64,000 nucleotides of DNA from Streptomyces sp. NBC_00193 (GTDB lineage: Bacteria; Actinomycetota; Actinomycetes; Streptomycetales; Streptomycetaceae). Positions 33,408 to 41,722 of this stretch are shown in pieces (position 1 is the stretch's first letter; each line of letters begins with the position of its first letter). The stretch spans positions 1,476,308 through 1,540,307 of the forward strand of contig NZ_JAPEMM010000002.1 of the NCBI RefSeq assembly GCF_026342735.1. The letters run 5' to 3'. A model generated the notes under the pieces. The model saw only the letters and a list, made by a program, of their open reading frames with translations. It was not told the DNA's origin and made no database searches. Position numbers and translations under genes: made by a program.

Positions 33408-35093
33408 TCATCCGCCGATCGGAGCGGGTGCGGCGGCGAGGTGGCGGGCGACCTGCGCGGGGTGGGTGAGCTGGGGGTAGTGCCCGGCCCCGTCGATCTC
33501 CACCACCGGGTGGCCGACGGCCTCGACCAGCGGATCGGCCGACCCCACGAGGATCCGGACCGGGACGGTCACCCGGTCCAGCAGCGCCCGCGACCGCCTG
33601 CGTCCGGCGAGGTCCGTACGCAGGGCCGCGACCACGCGGCGCGCCACGCCGCGACGGCGCAGGTCCGCCGCGGCGCTCTCCACCTCCGCCCCCTCGGGGA
33701 CACCGAGCGTCCGGGCCAGCCGGGCGGCGGACATGCGGCGCATCATCGGCGCGGCCAGGCCCGAGCGGGCGAGCCGGGAGGCGGGTGCCTGCAGGAACGC
33801 CGGGGAAATGAGCACGAGGCCGCTGATGCGGTCCGGGTGATCGACGGCGAAGCGCAGCGCGGGTCCGCAGGCCAGGGAGTGCGCGACCAGCGTGGGGCGG
33901 GTCCGCACCGGGCCCAGCAGATCGGCCAGCCACGCGTCCACCGGCCGGGCCGCGGCGGCCGAGCGGCCCAGGCCCGGCAGGTCGGGGGCCAGGACCGGGC
34001 CGGGGAGGAAGGCGGCGAGGGGCGCCCAGAGGTCCGCGTTCATCGGCAGTCCGTGCAGCAGGACGTGGTCGGGGCGGTGCCGCTCTCCGCTCACCCAGGT
34101 ACGGCCGCCCGCCACCTCGGAGAAGCCGTACGGCCTCAGCCAGGGCGATGCGGCACCGAAGCGGGCGGCCACCAGCTCGTCGGCCCACCCGCGCAGGGCC
34201 TCGGCGGCCGGGGGCATCTCCAGGCCGGCGCCCGCCGCGAAGGCGCGGGCCGAGGCCGTCGGGTAGCGGTCGGTGGACAGGAACGCCAGCGTCTCGGGAT
34301 CGGCGCCGGTCAGCTTGCGCGGCAGGCGCCGCAGCAGACCGGCGGGAACGGTCCGCCGAGGTGCCCGTACGCCGGTGTGGTCGGCGATGGTACCGATCAG
34401 CTCGGGCAGGAGCGGGGTGTTGTCGTCGAGCACCCAGTAGTGCTCGCCCGCGGGCGCCGCGGGGACCTCCGCGAGGAACCGTACGAAGTAGTCGATCGTG
34501 GCGATCGGCAGGAAGGTGTCCGGGCCGCCGGGCAGGGCGGGGAGCCGGCCGTTCCACAGGTCCTCGACGAGGGCGGCCAGGCCGATGTACTGGCCCGGCC
34601 CGATCACGGTGCTGGGGTTCGCGATGGTCAGCGGGACCCCCAGGGCGCGGGCCCGGGCGCGCACCGCGAGATCGCCTTCGAACTTCGACGCCTCGTACGC
34701 GCCCAGCCCGGCGTAGTCGGGGTGGCCCGCGGACGCGCTCACCCGGTACCCGCTGATGTGCACCAGCCGCCGCAGTCCGGGCAGTTCGGCGGCCCATTCG
34801 AGCACGTGGAGCGCCCCGGTGACGTTGGTCGCCCGCGCCTCCTGCACGCCGAGGCCGAAGGCGAAGCGGCCGGCGGCGTTGTAGACGTCGCGCACCTCGG
34901 GCAGCCCCGAGAGGGGTCGCGTGATGTCGGCGACGACGACGTCCAGCCCGCCGGTGTCGACGCCCTGGGAGATCAGCCAGGGGGTGAGGGTGTCGTTGCG
35001 CACGGCTGCCGCCACCCGCTGCCCCCGGGTGAGCAGTTCGGCGACGAGCGAGCGGCCGATGAATCCGGTCGCGCCGAAGACGATCGCGTCCAT
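33408..35093 (-). CDS. NAD-dependent epimerase/dehydratase fused to an alpha/beta-hydrolase
   Basis: A 561-residue two-enzyme protein. Residues 1-300 are an extended SDR: GATGFIG at 7-13, the YxxxK pair Tyr133/Lys137, and a substrate-domain IDYFVRFL stretch. Residues 340-561 are an alpha/beta-hydrolase with HG in the oxyanion region, nucleophile Ser406 in AHSLACG, Asp520 in GSADPLV and His538 in GAGHYPQ. Both catalytic sets look intact. It is preceded by the operator at 35108-35119 and controlled in all likelihood by the TetR gene upstream. Substrates are unknown; a paired reduction and ester/lactone hydrolysis is possible. Confidence 0.85.
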   Translation of the reverse strand: MDAIVFGATGFIGRSLVAELLTRGQRVAAAVRNDTLTPWLISQGVDTGGLDVVVADITRPLSGLPEVRDVYNAAGRFAFGLGVQEARATNVTGALHVLEWAAELPGLRRLVHISGYRVSASAGHPDYAGLGAYEASKFEGDLAVRARARALGVPLTIANPSTVIGPGQYIGLAALVEDLWNGRLPALPGGPDTFLPIATIDYFVRFLAEVPAAPAGEHYWVLDDNTPLLPELIGTIADHTGVRAPRRTVPAGLLRRLPRKLTGADPETLAFLSTDRYPTASARAFAAGAGLEMPPAAEALRGWADELVAARFGAASPWLRPYGFSEVAGGRTWVSGERHRPDHVLLHGLPMNADLWAPLAAFLPGPVLAPDLPGLGRSAAAARPVDAWLADLLGPVRTRPTLVAHSLACGPALRFAVDHPDRISGLVLISPAFLQAPASRLARSGLAAPMMRRMSAARLARTLGVPEGAEVESAAADLRRRGVARRVVAALRTDLAGRRRSRALLDRVTVPVRILVGSADPLVEAVGHPVVEIDGAGHYPQLTHPAQVARHLAAAPAPIGG

Positions 35094-35107
35094 GAGAACC
35101 CCTTAAA

Positions 35108-35119
35108 TAGATCGGTCTA
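35108..35119. promoter_or_regulatory. TetR operator copy 1 (fusion-gene promoter)
   Basis: The 12-bp sequence TAGATCGGTCTA begins 15 bases upstream of the fusion gene start and is followed by CATATT. Its reverse complement, TAGACCGATCTA, is the site at 35748-35759. Confidence 0.75.
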
Positions 35120-35130
35120 CATATTTTGAG

Positions 35131-35161
35131 GTCAAAAAGAAGCCCGCCGGTCGCGGCGGGC
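35131..35161 (-). terminator. Terminator of the TetR gene
   Basis: GCCCGCCG and CGGCGGGC (35142-35149 and 35154-35161) form a perfect 8-bp stem with a 4-base loop; on the minus strand it is followed by TTCTTTTTGAC. It lies about 20 bases after the TetR stop codon. Confidence 0.8.
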
Positions 35162-35179
35162 CATGTCGGGCGGGCCGTA

Positions 35180-35737
35180 TCAGGCCAGCAGGGCGCCGAC
35201 CTGACGGGAGACGCTGTCCAGCGGCCTCCTGCTGCGGTGCGCCCGGGCCAGCAGGAGCGCTCCCTCCACCAGGGCCAGGATCGTGACGGCGAGGTCGTCG
35301 GCGTCCGGGCGGCCCGCCAGTTGTGCGCGCAGGGCCTCCTGCCACGAGGCGTAGACCTCCGAGCACGCCTCGTGCAGCGGGTCGCTGGTGGCGGCCATCT
35401 CCAGCGCCACGGTGGCCACCGGACACCCCTTGCGCCAGCCCGACTCCTCCAGCCGGTCGCCCAGGTGCCGCAGCACCCCGTCGACGAACTCCGCCACGGA
35501 CGGACTGGTGCCGGCCAGTCCCCCCAGGGCGTCACCGATCATCCCGCCGGCCCGCCGGACGGACTCGCCGACGAGCTGGTCCTTGCCGCCGGGAAAGTGG
35601 AAGTAGAGCGAGCCGCGGGGCGCGCCACTGGCCGCGATCACTTGATTGAGCCCGGCGCCGAAGTACCCGCCGGCCTCGATCAGCTCCTGCGTCGCGTCCA
35701 GCAGCCGGTCGCGCGTCTCGGCGCCTTTCTGTCCCAT
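35180..35737 (-). CDS. TetR-family regulator (LmrA/YxaF-like)
   Basis: A 185-residue repressor. The helix-turn-helix at about residues 8-52 contains the GLNQVIAASGAPRGSLYFHFPGGKDQL segment typical of the LmrA/YxaF group, and the C-terminal domain has the matching GCPVATVALE region. ATG at 35737. It is upstream of the SDR-hydrolase gene, same strand, with its own terminator. The identical operators before both genes indicate autoregulation plus control of the fusion gene. Confidence 0.9.
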   Translation of the reverse strand: MGQKGAETRDRLLDATQELIEAGGYFGAGLNQVIAASGAPRGSLYFHFPGGKDQLVGESVRRAGGMIGDALGGLAGTSPSVAEFVDGVLRHLGDRLEESGWRKGCPVATVALEMAATSDPLHEACSEVYASWQEALRAQLAGRPDADDLAVTILALVEGALLLARAHRSRRPLDSVSRQVGALLA

Positions 35738-35747
35738 GACCGCAGAC

Positions 35748-35759
35748 TAGACCGATCTA
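35748..35759. promoter_or_regulatory. TetR operator copy 2 (autoregulatory site)
   Basis: TAGACCGATCTA, 11 bases upstream of the TetR start, followed by CATATT exactly as in copy 1. Confidence 0.75.
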
Positions 35760-35798
35760 CATATTCTTTCAATCGCCCTCGCGCCCCGGCCGAGCCGC

Positions 35799-36311
35799 TC
35801 AGGCATCCACCGCCGCCGCGAAGGCCCCGTAGGCACGCTCGTCGAACAGCACGAACCGCACCTCCTCCACCTCGGTCCGCACGGACCGTACGGTCTCCAC
35901 CGCGATCCGCGCCCCGTCGTCCATCGGCCATCCGTAGATGCCGGTGGAGATCGCCGGGAAGGCGACGCTACGGGCTCCCAGCTCGTCGGCGACCCGCAGC
36001 GACTCCCGGTAGCAGGAGGCCAGCAGCTCGGAGCGGTCCTCGTCGCGCGACCAGACCGGGCCGACCGTGTGGATGACGTGGTCCGCCGGGAGCCTGCCGG
36101 CCGTGGTGGCGACGGCCCGGCCCGTCGGGAGGCCCTTGCCGTAGTGCGAGCGGCGCAGGTCCTCGCAGGCGGCCAGGATCTCCGGGCCGCCGCGCCGGTG
36201 GATGGCTCCGTCGACCCCGCCGCCGCCGAGGAGCGAGGAGTTCGCGGCGTTGACCACCGCGTCGGCCTCCTCGGCCGTGATGTCACCCAGAACGAGCGTG
36301 ATGCGGGGCAT
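35799..36311 (-). CDS. Macrodomain protein, O-acetyl-ADP-ribose deacetylase type
   Basis: A 170-residue stand-alone macrodomain of the MacroD/YmdB class. The ADP-ribose-binding signatures are present: VVNAANSSLLGGGGVDGAIH near residue 20 with the catalytic Asn/Asp pair, and FPAISTGIYGWP near residue 117. It removes ADP-ribose or acetyl from ADP-ribose adducts. No ADP-ribosyltransferase gene lies nearby. ATG at 36311; it is 79 bases downstream of the antiporter gene. Confidence 0.92.
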   Translation of the reverse strand: MPRITLVLGDITAEEADAVVNAANSSLLGGGGVDGAIHRRGGPEILAACEDLRRSHYGKGLPTGRAVATTAGRLPADHVIHTVGPVWSRDEDRSELLASCYRESLRVADELGARSVAFPAISTGIYGWPMDDGARIAVETVRSVRTEVEEVRFVLFDERAYGAFAAAVDA

Positions 36312-36390
36312 CGGATTCCCTTCCTTCGCAGGTGGTGCAGGGTATCGACATCTCTACGGCCGCTTCGAGGCAATTGCGTCCACCGTGGGA

Positions 36391-37698
36391 TCAGCGCGAT
36401 GTCGTCTCGGCGGCCCCGGCCTTCTGCGCGGGGACGGTGCGCGGCTCCGGCCGGGTAGGGGTGCCGGCGGAGGCGGCCCCGGCCGCAGGGGCGGGAAGGA
36501 TGCGGCTCAGCAGCGGACCGGTGAGCGCGGTGGTCGTCACCGCCATCACCACCATCAAGGAGTACAGCTTCGCGTCCAGGAGGCCGAGCTCCAGACCCAC
36601 GCCGAGAACGACCAGTTCGGTGAGTCCGCGCGTGTTCAGCAGGGCGCCGAGCGCGGCCGCGTGGCGGCCGTCCAGCCCTCCGATGCGTGCGCCGACGTAC
36701 GCGCCGACGAACTTCCCGGTCACGGCCACGACCAGGATGGCGGCCAGTTGGCCGAGGTCCGATGCGTTGAGCCGGGAGAGGTCGACCTTCAGGCCGGACA
36801 GGACGAAGTACACGGGGAGCAGGAGCAGACCGCAGAGCGGTTCGACCCGCTGCAGCACTCCGTCCCGGAGCGTGCCGTCCGTTCCCCGCGGCAGTACGGC
36901 ACCGAACAGGAACGCGCCGAAGATGTAGTGCAGCCCCAGCCATTCGGTGAAGGCGGCCGAGACCAGGAGCCCGCCGAGTACGAGGGCGAGGAAGTTCCTG
37001 TTGCCCGCCCGGCCGCCCTGCTCGTCCTCCGAGACCGTGCGGGCCGCCCGGCGGAGCAGCGGGCGGACGACGGTGACCATCAGCGCCACGTACGGCACGA
37101 GCAGCATCAGCCACCAGTCGAAGCGCTCGCCGGTGGCGATGGCCACCACCACGGCGAGCAGCGTCCAGGCGAGCAGGTCGGTGATGGCGGCGCAGGCCAA
37201 GGCGGTCGCGCCGATCCGGGTGTTGGCCAGTTTGCGGTCGGCGATGATCCGCGCCAGTACGGGAAACGCCGTCACGGACATCGCGACCGAGAAGAACAGC
37301 ACGAAGCCGACGGACGAGCCTTCGTGGTGCGAGGACACCAGGGTCAGCGCCAGTGCGGCGCCCAGCAGCAGCGGCAGCAGGGTCGAGCAGAGGGACGTCC
37401 ACAGGGTGGCCCGTCCCCCGCCGCGCAGGATGCCGAGGTCGAGTTCACTGCCGACGACGAACATGAAGAGCGCGACGCCCACGCCGGCGAGTGCGTTGAG
37501 CAGGGGCCGTACCTCGGTGGGGAAGACGGCGCCCGAGAGCTGGCTGCCGAACAGGGTGGGGCCCAGCAGCACCCCGGTGAGGATCTCGCCGATCACCGCG
37601 GGCTGACCGAATCTGCGGGCCAGTGCCCCCATGGCTCGCGCCAGGCCCAGGATCACGGCCAGAGCCAGGAAGAGGTGGACGGCCTGGGACTCGGTCAC
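36391..37698 (-). CDS. CPA2-family cation/proton antiporter
   Basis: A 435-residue membrane protein with about twelve helices: GQPAVIGEILTGVLLGPTLFG near residue 30, FMFVVGSELDL near residue 80 and LNTRGLTELVVLGVGLELG near residue 350, all CPA2 (KefB/NapA) landmarks. The cytosolic tail is alanine/proline-rich and lacks a TrkA domain. It exchanges Na+ or K+ for protons. It lies downstream of the halogenase in the same direction, but a hairpin between them suggests separate transcripts. Confidence 0.9.
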   Translation of the reverse strand: MTESQAVHLFLALAVILGLARAMGALARRFGQPAVIGEILTGVLLGPTLFGSQLSGAVFPTEVRPLLNALAGVGVALFMFVVGSELDLGILRGGGRATLWTSLCSTLLPLLLGAALALTLVSSHHEGSSVGFVLFFSVAMSVTAFPVLARIIADRKLANTRIGATALACAAITDLLAWTLLAVVVAIATGERFDWWLMLLVPYVALMVTVVRPLLRRAARTVSEDEQGGRAGNRNFLALVLGGLLVSAAFTEWLGLHYIFGAFLFGAVLPRGTDGTLRDGVLQRVEPLCGLLLLPVYFVLSGLKVDLSRLNASDLGQLAAILVVAVTGKFVGAYVGARIGGLDGRHAAALGALLNTRGLTELVVLGVGLELGLLDAKLYSLMVVMAVTTTALTGPLLSRILPAPAAGAASAGTPTRPEPRTVPAQKAGAAETTSR

Positions 37699-37806
37699 CG
37701 CCGGCCTCCGGGCGCGTTCGGATCGTCACGCCTCGTCCTCGCAGAGGCAGAGCAGGTCGTCATCAAGAGAACTCCTCGAAACTCGTCGTGGGTACGACAC
37801 GCCGAA

Positions 37807-37855
37807 GCTCCGGTGGTTCGGGGTGACTGGGGAAGCCACCCCGTTCGACCGGAGC
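37807..37855 (-). terminator. Long hairpin between halogenase and antiporter
   Basis: An 8-bp outer stem (GCTCCGGT / ACCGGAGC) and a 7-bp inner stem (CGGGGTG / CACCCCG) with a short internal bulge. It is 40 bases downstream of the halogenase stop on the minus strand and probably ends that transcript. Confidence 0.6.
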
Positions 37856-37894
37856 CTCGGCGGAGTCCGGGGTCATCGCCCGGTCGGTTCGGCC

Positions 37895-39253
37895 TCAGCC
37901 GGTCGTGATGCTCGGCTCCGAAGCCCGGATGGTTCCCAGGAAGGGATGCCAGACGTGCTTCGGGTCGCTCTCCACCTCATTGATGACCGCGCGCATGGCG
38001 GTCAGGGCCCGGGGGCGCTCGTCGTACATGTCTCCCTGAAGGAGCTGCAGTACGTCCAAGCGGAACCTCGGGTGCTGCACGAAGACGCCGAAGAGGAGGT
38101 TCAGCCGGTAGTAGATCGAGATGAACTCGTACCAGTTCCGCGTTCCGATCTTCTGGAGGCGCGCGTATTCGGCGAACTGGGCGGCGTCGTAGCGGTCGGC
38201 CTTGAACGCCGCGACGATGTCCTCGCACGCCAGCCTGGCCGTGTTCATGGCGATGCCGACGCCGCTGGAGAAGATGGGGTCGACGAACCGGGCTGCGTCT
38301 CCGACCATGACGAACCGGTCTCCGCTGACCTGGTTCATCGAATAGCTGTAGTCGCCCTCCGCCTTGAAGGGCCGTACCCGCTCACACTTCTTGAGCTCTT
38401 CCGCGAGGTCGGGCCGCGAGCCGACGAACTCCCAGAAGAACTCCTCCCGATCCGCGTTGAGTTTCCCGAAGTTCTTCTTCTGCGTCACCACCCCGATGCT
38501 CGTGATGGTGTCCGTGATCGGAATCTGCCAGACCCAGGTGTCGCTGATCGGAAGGAAATGGACATGGATGTTGTCGATTTCCTTCGGCGATTTGGCAAGC
38601 GCCTTCCGGTCGAGGCCCTCGAACCAGGTGTGGATGGCGTACTGGTTGAAGTGCGGGTCCGCCACCTTGATCTTCTGCTGCCGGCCGAGGAACGTGCTGC
38701 GACCCGATGCGTCGACCACGACGCGCGCAGTGAAGTCCAGCGTACGAGGGCCCATGCCGACGGTCACGGTCACCTTGTCCGGGTCGTCGAAATCGACCTT
38801 CTGCACGCGGACGTTCTGGAACACCTGCGCGCCCAGGGACTCGGCGTTCTTCAGCAGGATGAGGTCGAACTTCCCGCGGTCGACGTGGTAGGTGAAGATC
38901 CGGTCGACCCCCTCCTGCGCACGCTCGCCGAAGGCGACCTCGGCATGGCCGTCGAAGTCCAGGCCGTCGAAATCCAGCGCCAGGGGGGCCGCATGGACCT
39001 TCCGGTACGTGTCCGGAGTCGTCCACGAGGCGCCGTACTTCTTGGGGAAACCGGCCGCCTCGATCTCCGCCATCGCGCCGGTCTCCAGCAGGACGCGCGT
39101 GGTGGCCGGGACCAGCGACTCGCCGACGTGCGGCCGGGGGAAGATCTCGCTCTCGAACACCGCGACCGAGAGCCCCGCCTTGGCGAGGTACGAAGCGGTG
39201 GTGGAGCCGCCCGGGCCGCCCCCCACGATGATCACGTCAAAGTCTACGGTCAT
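37895..39253 (-). CDS. flavin-dependent halogenase
   Basis: A 452-residue FAD enzyme. The dinucleotide-binding GGGPGG is at residues 11-16, the halogenase-specific WVWQIP (W-x-W-x-I-P) at 240-245, the FVDPIFSSG signature (FxxPxxSxG) at 323-331, and a candidate catalytic lysine in KKYGA at 71-75. These separate true halogenases from ordinary FAD monooxygenases. The substrate is unknown: no PKS or NRPS gene is adjacent, and a carrier-bound or free phenol/pyrrole substrate is possible. A flavin reductase would have to come from elsewhere. ATG at 39253 has an AGAGGGG-like site; upstream in-frame starts lack one. Confidence 0.9.
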   Translation of the reverse strand: MTVDFDVIIVGGGPGGSTTASYLAKAGLSVAVFESEIFPRPHVGESLVPATTRVLLETGAMAEIEAAGFPKKYGASWTTPDTYRKVHAAPLALDFDGLDFDGHAEVAFGERAQEGVDRIFTYHVDRGKFDLILLKNAESLGAQVFQNVRVQKVDFDDPDKVTVTVGMGPRTLDFTARVVVDASGRSTFLGRQQKIKVADPHFNQYAIHTWFEGLDRKALAKSPKEIDNIHVHFLPISDTWVWQIPITDTITSIGVVTQKKNFGKLNADREEFFWEFVGSRPDLAEELKKCERVRPFKAEGDYSYSMNQVSGDRFVMVGDAARFVDPIFSSGVGIAMNTARLACEDIVAAFKADRYDAAQFAEYARLQKIGTRNWYEFISIYYRLNLLFGVFVQHPRFRLDVLQLLQGDMYDERPRALTAMRAVINEVESDPKHVWHPFLGTIRASEPSITTG

Positions 39254-39732
39254 TCCCAACCCCTCTTCGATCGGTGCGACTGAACAACGCCGAGCGAGCA
39301 GGAAAAGCGAATTCGCCTCACATTCCTCCTCGATTTGGCTCGAAACGCGGCGTCGCCCGACAGTCAATCCATGGAGCAGTCGGCAGCGCAAGCTTCTTCA
39401 TCGAAGGTGGTAGTGGCGCCTATCAGAAGTACCCATTCACATTCCACCAGGCGGAAGTTCCATCGGGAATTGATGTCGCTTTGAATCCGGGGCTCACGCC
39501 GCCGTTATCGAGCCGTACCGGTTTCCCCGGCTTCGGTGAGGCCGCCGTCCCGGCCCCGCCCGAGCGTCCCTGCGATGGGCCGGCAGGGGGAACCCGGACC
39601 GTGTCGGACGGTGGGGAGGAGGCTGTGATCACGGCCGTCCCTAGGTTGGCAGCGCGGCCGGGGCATCCGGCCGACGGGTCCCGGGGACCCCCCGGATCCA
39701 CGGTGCGCACACCCCCGCGGGAGCGAAACCCC
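39254..39732. other. Divergent intergenic region, no gene seen
   Basis: This 479-base gap between the halogenase and the secreted beta-helix gene must hold both promoters. Its first half (39290-39490) is clearly less GC-rich than the surroundings. An in-frame extension of the beta-helix gene runs through it but has no gene-like composition and no start that fits. Confidence 0.6.
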
Positions 39733-40848
39733 ATGGCAATCCCCTTGATCAGGACGGCCGCCCGGCTAGGGCTCGGCGTCGTCACGGCCATCGCCGTCTG
39801 TCCCCTGGTACCCGCGTCGGCGGCGGCCGGCGGGTCGGCGGACCTCGTGGTCCCCCGGGACCATCCGACGATCCAGGCAGCGGTCGACGCCGCCGCCCCC
39901 GGTGACCGGATCTCCGTCCGCCCGGGCATCTACCGCGAGCAGGTGGTGATCGGCAAGAACCTGTCGATCACCGGGTCGGGCGACGGGAAGACGACGATCC
40001 AGGCTCCGCAGACGCTGACCCCCGGCGACGACGGCGGCAACTCGATCGTCGAGATCCACAACGGCGCGTCGGTCTCGCTGTCCAAGCTCGCCGTCAGCGG
40101 GCCGGGCTCCGGCACCTGCGACAGCGGCGCGCTCGGCGCCGGCATCCGCGTGCTCGGGGGCGCGAGCCTCGACCTCGGCCACGCCGCCGTCACCCACATC
40201 ACCGACACCCCGGCCGCGCCCTGCTTCCACAGCGCGACCGCCGTCCTCGTCGGGGACCTTCCGACCGGTACGGGCTCGGCCACCATCCGCGACACCAAGA
40301 TCACGGGCTACCAGGGCGCGGGGGTGGTCGTCCTCAACACGGGGTCCTCCGCCACCATCGAGCGCAGCACCGTCACCGGGCACCCCACCGTGTCGACCGA
40401 CGGCATCGAGTTCGTGGAGGGTGCGGTCGGCCGCGTCGTCAAGAGCACGGTCAGCGAGAACGAGTGCCGGGAACCCGACCCGGCCTGCGGCCCCGACTTC
40501 TTCAACGAGTTCCAGCACGCGGGGATCGTCGGCGACGCGCCGGGCACCGTCATCGAGCACAACCGGATCACCGGCAACCAGGTGGGCATCTACGTCGCCG
40601 GTACGGGCCTCACCATCGGCGGCAACGACCTCCGGAAGAACTCGTACGTCGGAATGGCCCTCCAGGACGGTTCGTTCACGCTCCGGAAGGACCGGATCAC
40701 GGGCGGGGTGCACGGTGTCGCGGTCATCGCGTCGGCGGTCGACACGGACGCGGTGCTCGACGGCGTGAAGATCACGCAGACCTCGGGCGCGCCGGTACAG
40801 ACCTTCGAGTGCTGCGGCTTCACCGCCACGGCGACCGTGAAGCCGTAG
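39733..40848 (+). CDS. Secreted right-handed parallel beta-helix protein
   Basis: A 371-residue exported protein. A signal peptide covers residues 1-33 (hydrophobic GLGVVTAIAVCPLV, cleavage near ASA-AAGG). The mature part opens with the periplasmic-copper/NosD-like HPTIQAAVDAAAPGDRISVRPGIY segment, followed by about ten pectate-lyase-like helical rungs. Two cysteine pairs may be disulphides. The fold suggests carbohydrate binding or cleavage; no catalytic set is obvious. ATG at 39733 follows a GGGAG site. It is divergent from the halogenase. Confidence 0.82.
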   Translation: MAIPLIRTAARLGLGVVTAIAVCPLVPASAAAGGSADLVVPRDHPTIQAAVDAAAPGDRISVRPGIYREQVVIGKNLSITGSGDGKTTIQAPQTLTPGDDGGNSIVEIHNGASVSLSKLAVSGPGSGTCDSGALGAGIRVLGGASLDLGHAAVTHITDTPAAPCFHSATAVLVGDLPTGTGSATIRDTKITGYQGAGVVVLNTGSSATIERSTVTGHPTVSTDGIEFVEGAVGRVVKSTVSENECREPDPACGPDFFNEFQHAGIVGDAPGTVIEHNRITGNQVGIYVAGTGLTIGGNDLRKNSYVGMALQDGSFTLRKDRITGGVHGVAVIASAVDTDAVLDGVKITQTSGAPVQTFECCGFTATATVKP

Positions 40849-40869
40849 CGGCTTCCCGCCCGAGCGTCT

Positions 40870-41394
40870 TCACGTCCCCCCGTACCGGCCCTCGCCGTCC
40901 GCGTCCTCCAGGCGGGCGGCGAGCCGGGCGAGGGCCGGCAGGGCCGTGCGGAGCGCCTCACGGTCGGCGTCGGGCAGAGCCGTCAGCGCGTGCTCCAGGC
41001 GGCGTTCGTGGGCGCGGGTCCAGGCGGCCAGCCGCAGCCGGCCGGCATCGGTGGCGCTGACGGCGGCGGCGCGCCGGTCCTCGCTGTCCACCGCGCGGGT
41101 CACCAGCCCGTTCAGCACCATCGTGGCGACGAGTCCGCTCACCGTGGACTGTGCGAGGCGCTGGCGTGCGGCGAGTTCGCTGACGCGGACCGGGGAGTGT
41201 GCGACGCAGACCTGGAGGAGTTCCACCTGGGCCATGGGGAGCTGCTCCCAGGGGTACTCCGTACGGATCGAGGCGCGCAGGGCGCGGCGCAGGCGGGTGA
41301 CGGCGGCGGTCAGCTCCCGGGCGTCGGGCGAGCCCGCACCGGGCTGCGTGTCCGGGGCACCGGGCGGGCCCGGCATATGTGCCATACCGACCAC
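40870..41394 (-). CDS. MarR-family transcriptional regulator
   Basis: A 174-residue winged-helix regulator. The DNA-binding core spans about residues 65-125, with VRVSELAARQRLAQSTVSGLVATMV and the wing DSEDRRAAAVSATDAG. The first 25 residues are a proline/glycine tail. GTG at 41394 has GGAGCG 8 bases before it; ATGs at 41385 and 41376 are possible. It is divergent from the PiT transporter and FUSC genes, one of which may be its target. FUSC/aromatic-acid exporters are common MarR targets. Confidence 0.87.
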   Translation of the reverse strand: MVGMAHMPGPPGAPDTQPGAGSPDARELTAAVTRLRRALRASIRTEYPWEQLPMAQVELLQVCVAHSPVRVSELAARQRLAQSTVSGLVATMVLNGLVTRAVDSEDRRAAAVSATDAGRLRLAAWTRAHERRLEHALTALPDADREALRTALPALARLAARLEDADGEGRYGGT

Positions 41395-41620
41395 GCTACG
41401 CGCGCTCCGCCGAAGCCGGGCGCGGCCGGCAGGATCAGCACGGCGAGGTGTCCGCCGGTACAGGTCATCGGTTCGCCGCGGAAGAAAAGGCGGAAAGACC
41501 CGGTCCGTACGGGCCGAAAGACCGGAACACCTCTCCCGCCAGGGCCGACAGGGAAATCCCGGACGGAATTCTTTACGGATTTTCCCGGCATTTTTGTCTC
41601 CCTATACTTAGCGCCTCCTT

Positions 41621-41641
41621 ATTCGCTTTCCGTTCACCCTG
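41621..41641 (+). promoter_or_regulatory. Weak PHO-box-like direct repeat before the PiT gene
   Basis: ATTCGCTTTCC followed at 11-base spacing by GTTCACCCTGG; the second unit matches the Streptomyces PhoP half-site GTTCACC perfectly, the first matches 4 of 7. It lies about 80 bases upstream of the transporter. A -10-like TATACT (41603-41608) precedes it. The rest of the 328-base gap shows no gene. Confidence 0.35.
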
Positions 41642-41722
41642 GAAGCCGATTCGGCCCGGTCCGCGAGCCTATGGTTCTGACGTCCCCACTCCACTCGCAG
41701 AGACGCGCAGAGACACGCACTC

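Noticed and set aside
36391..39253. Halogenase plus antiporter as a halide-handling operon
   Set aside because: The antiporter is a cation/proton CPA2 type and a strong hairpin separates the genes. The idea has no direct support beyond adjacency.
39274..39732. In-frame N-terminal extension of the secreted beta-helix protein
   Set aside because: The extension would place over 150 residues ahead of an obvious signal peptide. The ATG at 39733 with its own ribosome binding site is the natural start.
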